A stretch of 5,402 nt of DNA from Nitrospira sp. (lineage in GTDB: Bacteria; Nitrospirota; JACRHL01). The notes under the pieces are model-generated. The model ran no database searches. It was not told the DNA's origin and saw only the letters and a list, made by a program, of their open reading frames with translations. Shown piece after piece: positions 1 to 5,402 of this stretch (within the stretch, counting starts at the first letter, position 1; every line of letters starts with the position of its first letter). The DNA is taken from the NCBI GenBank assembly GCA_026994095.1, contig JALWRU010000259.1, positions 1 through 5,402 of the forward strand, given 5' to 3'. The position numbers and the translations under genes were made by a program.

Positions 1-1
1 A

Positions 2-1147
2 TGCCACGCCATTCTCATGGGCCGGGGGCAGGCTGAGGCCGAAGTGTTGCCCGAGGTGCTGGAGCCATTACTGGATCTGTTTGCGCTGGGCACGGTGGCC
101 GATATGGCCCCGCTCAGAGGTGAAAACCGTCCGCTGGTACGGCGTGGGCTGGCCCTGTTGAGCCGTGAGGCACGGCCTGGGGTCGTCGCGCTTAAAAAAG
201 TGGCCGGGTTGGCCGGGCAACCGGTGGGCGCAGGGCAGGTGGGCTTCCACTTGGGGCCGCGTATCAATGCCGGGGGGCGGGTCGCCGAAGGTTCACAGGG
301 GGTACGCCTGCTGCGCGCACAAGACCCGCAAGTTGCCCAGCAGGCGGCAGACTATCTGGACGACGCCAACCAGCAGCGTCGGGCCATCGAATCCGATACG
401 CTGGAAGAGGTATTCGGCCTGCTGGACGAGGGGCCGGTGGCGGACTGCATCGTATTGGCGTCCCCCGACTGGCATGCGGGAGTATTGGGCATCATCGCCT
501 CACGGGTGGTGGAGCGGTATCACCGGCCCTGCCTGTTGATTGCGCTGGCAGAGAATGGTGTGGGCAAGGGGTCGGGCCGCAGCGTGCCTGGTCTGCATCT
601 GTTTGACGCGCTGGCCGAGTGTACCGACCTCATGCTGGGGTATGGTGGTCATATGTACGCCGCTGGAGTCACCGTGGAAGCGGCGCAGGTGACGGCCCTG
701 GCCGAGCGTTTGGCGCAGGTGGTATCGGCCCGCATGACCACCGACCGGTTTCGGCTGCCGCTGAAACTGGATGCCAGTGCCCGCGTGGCAGAGGTCGGCA
801 GACCCCTGCTGGATGAATTTGAGCGTTTGGCACCCTTTGGAATGGGCAACCCGGAGCCGGTGTTACTACTCAAAGGGGTGGTGCCGTTACAGCCCCAGCG
901 GGTGGGGCAGGATCATCTGCGGATGACCCTGTGTGACGCAGCGGCACCGCATGTGCGACTGCCTGCGATCGGCTTTGGCTGTGGTGACTGGTTGGGCGAC
1001 CTGATCAAGGAGGGACAGCCGGTGGACATTGCCGGAACCATCAACCTCAATCGCTGGCAAGGGCGGGAGACGGTGCAGTTTCGCATTAAAGACGCCTGCC
1101 GGGTGGTGTCGGCCCCCGCTTCGGGTGAGCGAGCCGCCCATGCCTGA
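2..1147 (+). CDS. recJ: Single-stranded-DNA-specific 5'-3' exonuclease RecJ, C-terminal part (5'-truncated by window edge)
   Basis: RecJ degrades single-stranded DNA 5' to 3' in the cytoplasm and serves RecF-pathway recombination and mismatch and base-excision repair. The frame is open from base 2 and gives 381 residues; the full protein is usually about 570, so the N-terminal part with the metal-binding DxD and DHH motifs lies upstream of the window. What remains matches the family in order: the LFALGTVADMAPL segment with its motif IV aspartate (about residues 26-38), GPRINAGGR (85-93), WHAGVLGIIASR (157-168), GSGRSVPGLHLFDAL (190-204) and the GGH of the DHHA1 domain (215-217). The linker LAPFGMGNPEP (276-286) and a C-terminal OB-fold ending near NRWQGRETVQFRIKD follow. 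No frameshift or internal stop is visible. The GG in GPRINAGGR resembles alphaproteobacterial RecJ more than the GPRLNAAGR form. The gene overlaps the downstream rel start by 8 bases. The family call is near certain. Confidence 0.96.
   Translation, partial: CHAILMGRGQAEAEVLPEVLEPLLDLFALGTVADMAPLRGENRPLVRRGLALLSREARPGVVALKKVAGLAGQPVGAGQVGFHLGPRINAGGRVAEGSQGVRLLRAQDPQVAQQAADYLDDANQQRRAIESDTLEEVFGLLDEGPVADCIVLASPDWHAGVLGIIASRVVERYHRPCLLIALAENGVGKGSGRSVPGLHLFDALAECTDLMLGYGGHMYAAGVTVEAAQVTALAERLAQVVSARMTTDRFRLPLKLDASARVAEVGRPLLDEFERLAPFGMGNPEPVLLLKGVVPLQPQRVGQDHLRMTLCDAAAPHVRLPAIGFGCGDWLGDLIKEGQPVDIAGTINLNRWQGRETVQFRIKDACRVVSAPASGERAAHA
1124..1129 (+). promoter_or_regulatory. Probable ribosome binding site of rel, inside the recJ 3' end
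   Basis: GGTGAG lies 10 bases before the ATG at 1140 and is the best Shine-Dalgarno-like sequence near it. It is only a partial match and the spacing is slightly long. Ribosomes finishing recJ at 1147 could restart at the overlapping ATG, which would make a strong site less necessary. This is inference from position. Confidence 0.4.
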
Positions 1148-3290
1148 TCCCGGCAGGCTGATTCAGCAGGTCCGCGCCTACCGGGGCGACGACGACCTGC
1201 AACTGATCCGCAAGGCGCTGGATCTGGCCGCCACCGCTCACGCCGGGCAGTTGCGGGCCTCCGGTCACCCCTACCTGAAACACCCGCTGGAAGTGGCCGA
1301 GATTCTGGCCCAGTTGCGCATGGACGAGCCGACCATCGTCGCCGCCCTGCTGCACGACACCATTGAAGACACCCACCTGACCCGCGCCGAACTGGTGCGC
1401 GAATTTGGTGAAGAGATCGCCCATCTGGTGGATGGCGTCACCAAGATCGACCAACTGCGGCTGGTGGGCCGTGAACAGGCCCAGGCGGAGAATTTCCGCA
1501 AGATGTTGCTGTCCATGGCGCGGGACGTGCGGGTGATCCTCATCAAACTGGCTGATCGCCTCAACAACATGCGCACACTGGAGCCGCTCAAGGAAGAGAA
1601 GCAGCGCCGTATTGCGACTGAAACCCAGGAAATTTACGCCCCCATCGCCAACCGGCTGGGGCTGGGCTGGATCAAGGTAGAACTGGAGGATTTATGCCTG
1701 CGCTATCTGAAGCCGGAGGTCTATTTTTCGCTGGTGACCCAACTGGATGCGGGCCGCAAGGAGCGTGACCGTTACCTGCAACAGGTCGGCGATCAGGTGG
1801 TCAAAGAGGTGGGCAAGGTGGAGATCCCCCTGCGGGTGGAAGGGCGCTCCAAACACATCTACAGCATCTATCGCAAGATGACCGCGCAGAACCTGGCGCT
1901 GGATCAGCTCTACGACCTGTCCGGGGTGCGTATTATCACCGATACCACCATGCACTGTTATGCCTTGCTGGGGATTATCCACTCCCTGTGGCAGCCGATC
2001 CCCGGCAAGTTCAAGGACTATATCGCCGTTCCCAAGACCAACGGCTATCAGTCGCTGCACACCACAGTGGTATGTGAAGGGCGGCAGCGGGTGGAGTTTC
2101 AGGTGCGGACTGAAGAGATGGATCAGGTGGCGGAGGTGGGTATTGCCGCCCACTGGAAGTACAAGGAAGGCGGCCCCATCGACCCGGCAGGTGATCAGGT
2201 GTTCCGCTGGTTGCGGCAGATTCTGGAGTGGCAGCAACAGGTGTCGGATGGGCGTCAATTTCTAGATGCGCTCAAGGTCGACCTGTTCTCTGACAGTGTG
2301 TTTGTCTATACCCGTACCGGTGAACTGCTGGAGATGGCGCGGGGTAGCACGGTGCTGGACTTCGCCTTTGCTATCCACACCGAGTTGGGGCTCAGTTGTA
2401 TCGGTGCCAATGTGGACGGCAAACTCAGCCCGTCGGAGTTTGTGCTCAAGTCGGGCCAGACGGTGCACATCCTCACCAGCCCGGACCAGCGCCCGTCCCG
2501 TAGCTGGATCACCTTTTTAAAGACCTCCCGCGCCCGTTCAGCGGTCAAACAGTGGATCCGTGGGGAGGAGCGCCACCGGGCCACCGAGGTGGGTCGCAAG
2601 GTGCTGGTACGGGAGATTCGCCGTCAGGGCCAGCGACCAGAAACGGTGTTGGCCAACATGGCACCGGTGCTGGAGGCGCTGGAAATTGCCGACGAAGACG
2701 CCCTGTTCGCCGAAGTGGGGCATGGCAAGCGCTCCATCGGAGATGTGTTGACCCATCTGCTGCCAGGGGTGCGGGTGCGGCCCAGTTTCAAGGACCGGGT
2801 GATGATGCGGCTCAATCGTCAGGATGGCGTGGTCAATGTCACCGGCGAAGGTGTGATGGTGCGGCTGGCAGAGTGTTGCGGGCCGATCCCCGGCGAAGAG
2901 ATTGTCGGCTTTGTGAAGCGCGGCAAAGGGCTGGTAATCCACTCGGTGGACTGCATGCGGGTGGACGCCTTCGAGGACGATCCGGAGCTACAGGTGGAGG
3001 TTCGCTGGGACGCCAATCCGTCCCGTCCTCACGCGGTGGCCCTGCGGGTGGTCACCACCGACCGGCCCGGTATTCTGGGGGCGGTGTCGTCTGCCATTGC
3101 CGATGCCAAGGCCAATATTACCGAAGCGCGGGTGCGTACACTGGCAGACCGCAAGGCGCGGTTTTTGCTGACGGTCGAGGTGGACCACACCGCCCATCTG
3201 GCACGGGTCATTCGCCGGATGGAGCGGCTCAAGGATGTGCTGGAGGTGTCGCGGGTGGCCGTCGACGAGCGCCGGGCAGGCACCCGCTAG
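1140..3290 (+). CDS. rel: Bifunctional (p)ppGpp synthetase/hydrolase, RelA/SpoT (Rel) family
   Basis: This 716-residue cytoplasmic enzyme makes (p)ppGpp from ATP and GDP/GTP and also hydrolyses it, setting the stringent response. The full long-RSH architecture is present: HD hydrolase (about 20-190), synthetase (about 230-345), TGS (about 378-445), helical region (450-550), conserved-cysteine domain with AECCGPIPGEE (577-587) and ACT (about 632-710). Hydrolase residues known from Rel_Seq appear intact (R39, H48, H72-D73, E76-D77, D139, N143). Synthetase residues are also present (D259 of YDLSGVR, Y303 of NGYQSLHTT, E319 of the ExQxR motif), so both activities are predicted. The basic motif reads K290-F-K-D, the RxKD class of bifunctional Rel rather than the acidic ExDD class of RelA. 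The ATG at 1140 is chosen because family homology begins just after it and GGTGAG lies 10 bases upstream; an in-frame GTG at 1125 is an alternative. The gene overlaps the end of recJ. SpoT is an equally valid name. Confidence 0.97.
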   Translation: MPDPGRLIQQVRAYRGDDDLQLIRKALDLAATAHAGQLRASGHPYLKHPLEVAEILAQLRMDEPTIVAALLHDTIEDTHLTRAELVREFGEEIAHLVDGVTKIDQLRLVGREQAQAENFRKMLLSMARDVRVILIKLADRLNNMRTLEPLKEEKQRRIATETQEIYAPIANRLGLGWIKVELEDLCLRYLKPEVYFSLVTQLDAGRKERDRYLQQVGDQVVKEVGKVEIPLRVEGRSKHIYSIYRKMTAQNLALDQLYDLSGVRIITDTTMHCYALLGIIHSLWQPIPGKFKDYIAVPKTNGYQSLHTTVVCEGRQRVEFQVRTEEMDQVAEVGIAAHWKYKEGGPIDPAGDQVFRWLRQILEWQQQVSDGRQFLDALKVDLFSDSVFVYTRTGELLEMARGSTVLDFAFAIHTELGLSCIGANVDGKLSPSEFVLKSGQTVHILTSPDQRPSRSWITFLKTSRARSAVKQWIRGEERHRATEVGRKVLVREIRRQGQRPETVLANMAPVLEALEIADEDALFAEVGHGKRSIGDVLTHLLPGVRVRPSFKDRVMMRLNRQDGVVNVTGEGVMVRLAECCGPIPGEEIVGFVKRGKGLVIHSVDCMRVDAFEDDPELQVEVRWDANPSRPHAVALRVVTTDRPGILGAVSSAIADAKANITEARVRTLADRKARFLLTVEVDHTAHLARVIRRMERLKDVLEVSRVAVDERRAGTR

Positions 3291-3298
3291 TCCCGGCG
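3270..3298. terminator. Inverted repeat spanning the convergent rel/nhaD stop codons; possible two-way terminator
   Basis: CGCCGGG at 3270-3276 pairs perfectly with CCCGGCG at 3292-3298 around a 15-base loop that contains the rel stop codon. It sits where transcripts of rel (+) and nhaD (-) meet, with only 10 bases between the two stops. No T tract follows on either strand, so it is not a classical intrinsic terminator, and a 7-pair GC stem can arise by chance in DNA of this composition. Confidence 0.25.
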
Positions 3299-3300
3299 GT

Positions 3301-4734
3301 CTACATCAGGTCAGCGTTTACCCACAGATGCGCTATGATGCTGGCGGCGTAGCCCAGTGCGATGGCCCAGATCCACTTCATGTGGCCAAAGAAGGTGTAG
3401 ATCCCACGGGCCTGCCCCATCAATGCCACCCCGGCGGCGGAGCCGATCGACAGCAGCGACCCGCCCACCCCGGCAGTCAGGGTAACCAGCAACCACTGGC
3501 CTATGGACATATCCGGGTTCATGGTCAGTACTGCAAACATCACCGGGATGTTGTCGACGATGGCCGACAAGATGCCGACCAGCACGTTGGCCCAGGTGTT
3601 CCCCAGCCCTACATACATGCTCTCTGACAGCATCGCCAGATAGCCTGCGGTACCCAGCCCGCCCACACATAGCACAACCCCGTAGAAGAACATCAAGGTG
3701 TCCCACTCGGCCCGTTTCATGCTGGTAAAAATATCGAACGGTGCGTCCGTTGCGCCGCGGACCTCTTCCGGCCCGGAAATCTCTGCCTGATGGATGCGCA
3801 GGTCGCCTCTTCGGATGAAGTAGCCGTAGACCTTCAGCACACCCAGGCCGGTCATCATGCCCAGTACCGGCGGCAGGTGCAGATAGTTGTGACCCAGCAC
3901 CGCCATGAGGATGGTGAACAAGAACAGCCCGATCACTACATAGCCACCTGGCTTGACCGACACCGACTCTTTGACCGCCGCCGGTTTTTCGTTGGGCACA
4001 GCAAAACTCATAATGGCGGCCGGGATCAACCAGTTCACCAGCGACGGCAACAGCAGCGCGAAGAACTGGCTAAACGGCACAATGCCCTTCTGCCATACCA
4101 TCAAGGTGGTGATGTCACCAAACGGGCTGAACGCACCACCGGCGTTGGCGGCCACCACAATATTGATGCAGGCCAGGGTGATAAAGGCGCTGTTGCCTGC
4201 ACCTACTGCCATGACCACCGCAGCCATCACCAATGCGGTGGTGAGGTTGTCGGCGACTGGGGAGATCAAAAAAGCCAGCAGGCCGGTTAACCAGAAGACC
4301 GCCTTAAACGAAAACCCGGCCCCTACCAGCCAGCCGCGCAGGGCGTCGAATACGCCGCGCTCTTCCAGGGTATTGACGTAGGTCATGGCGGCCAGCAAAA
4401 ACAGCAGCAGCTCGGCATATTCCAACAGGTTGTGGCGCACTGCCGCCTCGGCGGTGTGGGTGTCGCCGATGGCCACGTAAGCCGAGGCCACCAGTGCCCA
4501 GATAATACCGGCAGCAATCAGCACCGGCTTCGATTTGCGCAGGTGTAAAAATTCTTCGCCCATCACCAGCAGGTAGGCCAATACAAATACGATGACTGCA
4601 GTGATGCCTTGCCAGGAGTGGGTCAGGTTCAGCATGGCGCTGTCCCCGGCTGCGCTGGAGGCCATGGCGGCAATCGGCATCAAGGTCAACAGTACGGCGG
4701 CCAGAAGTCGCCATTGGATATATTTGCGGTGCAT
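3301..4734 (-). CDS. nhaD: NhaD-type sodium/proton antiporter, inner membrane
   Basis: This 477-residue polytopic protein is predicted to exchange cytoplasmic Na+ (or Li+) for external H+, supporting salt tolerance and pH homeostasis. It belongs to the NhaD family within the ion-transporter superfamily, and about 480 residues is normal. An N-terminal hydrophobic stretch ending in AMASSAAG (about 23-30) looks like the cleavable signal sequence often seen in NhaD. About a dozen hydrophobic segments follow. The two halves carry related DN motifs, SPVADNLTTALVM (158-170) and AIVDNIPVMFAVL (391-403). Further family signatures are ANAGGAFSPFGDITTLMVW (196-214) and GGSLLSIGSAAGVALMG (424-440), the polar residues expected to line the ion path. 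The ATG at 4734 is preferred to one at 4806 because AAAAGG lies 7 bases before it and the signal sequence starts there. The gene is probably monocistronic. Other superfamily members (ArsB, NhaB) are less likely given the NhaD-specific motifs. Confidence 0.93.
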   Translation of the reverse strand: MHRKYIQWRLLAAVLLTLMPIAAMASSAAGDSAMLNLTHSWQGITAVIVFVLAYLLVMGEEFLHLRKSKPVLIAAGIIWALVASAYVAIGDTHTAEAAVRHNLLEYAELLLFLLAAMTYVNTLEERGVFDALRGWLVGAGFSFKAVFWLTGLLAFLISPVADNLTTALVMAAVVMAVGAGNSAFITLACINIVVAANAGGAFSPFGDITTLMVWQKGIVPFSQFFALLLPSLVNWLIPAAIMSFAVPNEKPAAVKESVSVKPGGYVVIGLFLFTILMAVLGHNYLHLPPVLGMMTGLGVLKVYGYFIRRGDLRIHQAEISGPEEVRGATDAPFDIFTSMKRAEWDTLMFFYGVVLCVGGLGTAGYLAMLSESMYVGLGNTWANVLVGILSAIVDNIPVMFAVLTMNPDMSIGQWLLVTLTAGVGGSLLSIGSAAGVALMGQARGIYTFFGHMKWIWAIALGYAASIIAHLWVNADLM

Positions 4735-4741
4735 GATTCGG

Positions 4742-4747
4742 CCTTTT
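4742..4747 (-). promoter_or_regulatory. Ribosome binding site of nhaD
   Basis: Read on the minus strand, AAAAGG sits 7 bases before the ATG at 4734. It decides the start: the 24 extra residues available from the upstream ATG at 4806 (beginning MARAPGIKWG) are polar and would sit in front of a recognisable signal sequence. Confidence 0.65.
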
Positions 4748-4755
4748 AAGCTGGT

Positions 4756-4772
4756 GTTCGCCCGGTGCGAAC
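4756..4772. repeat. Inverted repeat (6-5-6) in the nhaD leader
   Basis: GTTCGC at 4756-4761 and GCGAAC at 4767-4772 are perfectly complementary around five bases. The repeat lies 22-38 bases upstream of the nhaD start codon. It could form a hairpin in the nhaD leader RNA or be a protein-binding site near the start of transcription. The repeat itself is certain; its role is unknown. Confidence 0.5.
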
Positions 4773-4798
4773 GGTTCCCCCATTTTATCCCCGGTGCG
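4761..4798. repeat. Pair of 9-base direct repeats around a TAAAAT box upstream of nhaD
   Basis: CCCGGTGCG occurs at 4761-4769 and again at 4790-4798 on the plus strand, 29 bases apart. Between them, read on the minus strand, is TAAAAT (4787-4782), a five-of-six match to a sigma-70 -10 box. No reasonable -35 sequence lies at the right distance (the hexamer there reads GCCGAT), so this would be a weak or activator-dependent nhaD promoter if it is one. The first copy also forms part of the inverted repeat at 4756-4772. Confidence 0.3.
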
Positions 4799-4821
4799 CG
4801 CGCCATCGGCTGCTGCGCTTC

Positions 4822-4836
4822 GTCTCGATTCGAGAC
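4822..4836. promoter_or_regulatory. Perfect 7-1-7 palindrome upstream of nhaD; candidate operator
   Basis: GTCTCGA and TCGAGAC are perfect inverted copies separated by a single T. The one-base centre makes an RNA hairpin implausible, which favours a site for a dimeric DNA-binding protein. It lies 88 bases upstream of the nhaD start, about 40 bases upstream of the candidate TAAAAT box, a position typical of an activator site. No regulator gene is visible in the window, so the binding protein is unknown. Confidence 0.4.
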
Positions 4837-4934
4837 AACAAGGCCTTATCGGCAAAGTCGGGCCGTATCTTCGCGGAAACAGACGATCGGGTACAACCCC
4901 CTGCCTCAATCCGATGCAGCAGGAGGATCGCCGC

Positions 4935-4963
4935 TTGACAACGGCGGCCATGCGACCAATAAT
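4935..4963 (+). promoter_or_regulatory. Sigma-70 promoter of the tRNA-Val gene
   Basis: A perfect -35 box TTGACA (4935-4940) is followed after exactly 17 bases by AATAAT (4958-4963), a five-of-six match to the -10 consensus. Transcription should begin near 4970, leaving a leader of about 45 bases before the mature tRNA at 5015. This is the strongest promoter in the window, and such near-consensus boxes are usual for stable-RNA genes. Confidence 0.8.
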
Positions 4964-4965
4964 CT

Positions 4966-4979
4966 TGCACCTTTGTGCA
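4966..4979 (+). repeat. Small perfect hairpin at the predicted tRNA transcription start
   Basis: TGCAC and GTGCA flank CTTT, a 5-base-pair perfect stem with a four-base loop. It covers the predicted start site downstream of the -10 box at 4958-4963. If transcription starts at or before 4966 the 5' leader could carry this stem; if later, it may be a DNA-level palindrome or chance. It is short, so its significance is uncertain. Confidence 0.3.
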
Positions 4980-5014
4980 TGGTGACCGGATACCCTGCGG
5001 TTGTCGTTGAGCAT

Positions 5015-5089
5015 AGGCGCGTAGCTCAGGGGTAGAGCGCTACCTTGACACGGTAGAGGTCGGCGGTTCGAAACCGCCCGTGCCTACCA
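5015..5089 (+). tRNA. tRNA-Val, anticodon GAC
   Basis: The 75-base gene folds into a complete cloverleaf. The acceptor stem is AGGCGCG (5015-5021) with CGTGCCT (5079-5085), seven pairs with one G-T wobble. T8 and A9 lead into the D stem GCTC/GAGC (5024-5027 and 5035-5038). The anticodon stem CTACC/GGTAG (5040-5044 and 5052-5056) holds loop TTGACAC with anticodon GAC at 5047-5049. The T arm is GGCGG/CCGCC (5062-5066 and 5074-5078) around TTCGAAA. The discriminator is A5086 and CCA is encoded at 5087-5089. GAC reads the valine codons GUC and GUU, and the CCTTGACA core resembles E. coli tRNA-Val(GAC). It is transcribed away from nhaD from its own strong promoter. Confidence 0.97.
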
Positions 5090-5370
5090 TTTTTGCTGTG
5101 GTCAGTGGCTATCTTTGTGTGGCTGGCCGTTTGCGGGATGGTCGGCGGACGATCGTGGCGTGGGTACCCTGACGGGCTGCCGATGGTAATTCTACCTGCG
5201 GCGGCGCACAGTAACAGGACGTTATGTAATGGATCAGACAATCGATCTTCACATCCACCCATGAAGACGCCCGCGTCCTTGCAGGCTTTCGGGTGTTGGG
5301 CTTGCGTCCCCCCATTTTTTTACAACTCAACCGTGGTGTACGCACTGCGGGCCATTGACGGTAGTCGCTG
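5090..5370. other. Interval without a convincing gene downstream of tRNA-Val
   Basis: These 281 bases carry no reading frame with recognisable protein features. The longest plus-strand frame opens at a TTG at 5093, immediately after the tRNA, and reaches 92 codons. It starts hydrophobic but then becomes low in recognisable content and runs through the T tract at 5315-5321, so I treat it as chance. A five-T run (5090-5094) directly follows the tRNA CCA, and the possible terminator described separately lies near the end. I see no second tRNA, integrase or repeated tRNA 3' end. Confidence 0.5.
5266..5321 (+). terminator. Possible intrinsic terminator with seven-T run after tRNA-Val
   Basis: Seven consecutive Ts occupy 5315-5321, preceded by GC-rich potential stems. 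GACGC (5266-5270) can pair with GCGTC (5304-5308), extended inward by CCG/CGG (5271-5273 and 5290-5292). An alternative pairs ACGCCCG (5267-5273) with CGGGTGT (5290-5296, one G-T). The stems are interrupted and end 6-18 bases before the T run, so this is not a textbook terminator. It would end the tRNA transcript or an unseen upstream unit. Confidence 0.3.
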
Positions 5371-5402
5371 ATGAAGGTGATTGCCGTTTTGGTGATGTCG
5401 GT
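5371..5402 (+). CDS. Possible start of an unidentified gene, cut by the window edge
   Basis: An ATG at 5371 opens a frame reading MKVIAVLVMS and continuing past the last base. Lysine at position 2 followed by a hydrophobic run looks like the start of a secreted or membrane protein, or the first strand of a nucleotide-binding fold. Ten codons cannot identify a family. No good Shine-Dalgarno sequence precedes it and no promoter was found, so it may be spurious. A later in-frame ATG is at 5395. Confidence 0.3.
   Translation, partial: MKVIAVLVMS

Noticed and set aside
2552..3352. A 266-codon plus-strand frame overlapping the 3' half of rel, and other long alternative frames within rel and recJ.
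   Set aside because: They lie in shifted frames of well-supported genes, are rich in Gly, Ala and Arg as expected from GC-rich DNA, and show no family motif.
4735..4806. An upstream ATG adding 24 residues to NhaD.
   Set aside because: The extension is polar and would precede a clear signal sequence, and the ribosome binding site fits the ATG at 4734.
4304..5014. A 236-codon minus-strand frame covering the nhaD start and the nhaD-tRNA interval.
   Set aside because: Its second half is a shifted frame of nhaD and the rest crosses the palindrome and the tRNA promoter; the composition (many Arg and His) is that of a chance frame.
5229..5264. A short frame MDQTIDLHIHP that resembles the start of a PHP-type phosphoesterase.
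   Set aside because: It stops after 11 codons and no other frame continues with PHP-like sequence, so the resemblance is most likely chance.
5093..5371. A 92-codon plus-strand frame starting at TTG right after the tRNA with a hydrophobic beginning, overlapping the ATG at 5371 by one base.
   Set aside because: It has no Shine-Dalgarno sequence, starts 4 bases from the tRNA end, runs through a T tract that looks like a terminator, and shows no recognisable domain.
5070..5402. tRNA-Val 3' end as a phage or island attachment site.
   Set aside because: No second copy of the tRNA 3' end and no integrase is visible within the window.
1..5402. CRISPR array, insertion sequence, toxin-antitoxin or defence system.
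   Set aside because: No regularly spaced repeats, transposase motifs, terminal inverted repeats or small toxin/antitoxin pairs were found on either strand.

Overview
The window is GC-rich (about 60% by eye), densely coding chromosomal DNA of ordinary housekeeping character. It most likely comes from a marine or salt-exposed Gram-negative bacterium of the Pseudomonadota. The evidence is a RecJ with the GPRINAGGR signature, one bifunctional Rel/SpoT enzyme with both active sites intact, an NhaD-type sodium/proton antiporter, and a tRNA gene with an encoded CCA end. The recJ-rel arrangement is not the usual gammaproteobacterial spoT setting (rpoZ-spoT-trmH). An alphaproteobacterial-like or deep-branching proteobacterial lineage is possible, but the sequence alone does not settle this.

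Layout. Positions 2-1147 (+) hold the 3' two-thirds of recJ, whose start lies outside the window. It overlaps by 8 bases the start of a full-length rel/spoT gene (1140-3290, +), so the two are probably co-transcribed and translationally coupled. nhaD (3301-4734, -) converges on rel with only 10 bases between the stop codons, and a small inverted repeat spans that junction. Positions 4735-5014 are a non-coding interval from which nhaD and a tRNA-Val(GAC) gene (5015-5089, +) diverge. It contains two inverted repeats and a 9-base direct repeat on the nhaD side, and a near-consensus sigma-70 promoter on the tRNA side. Positions 5090-5370 contain no convincing gene, only a possible terminator with a seven-T run. 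A reading frame that may start a new gene opens at 5371 and runs off the edge.

How the genes relate. RecJ (single-strand exonuclease for recombination and mismatch repair) and Rel ((p)ppGpp synthesis and hydrolysis) are both stress-related, but their pairing may be simple operon packing. NhaD handles sodium export and pH homeostasis and appears to be an independent transcription unit. I found no mobile element, CRISPR array, defence system or biosynthetic cluster, and nothing that supports a previously undescribed system. The most useful leads are the unexplained repeats upstream of nhaD and the overlapping recJ-rel pair.
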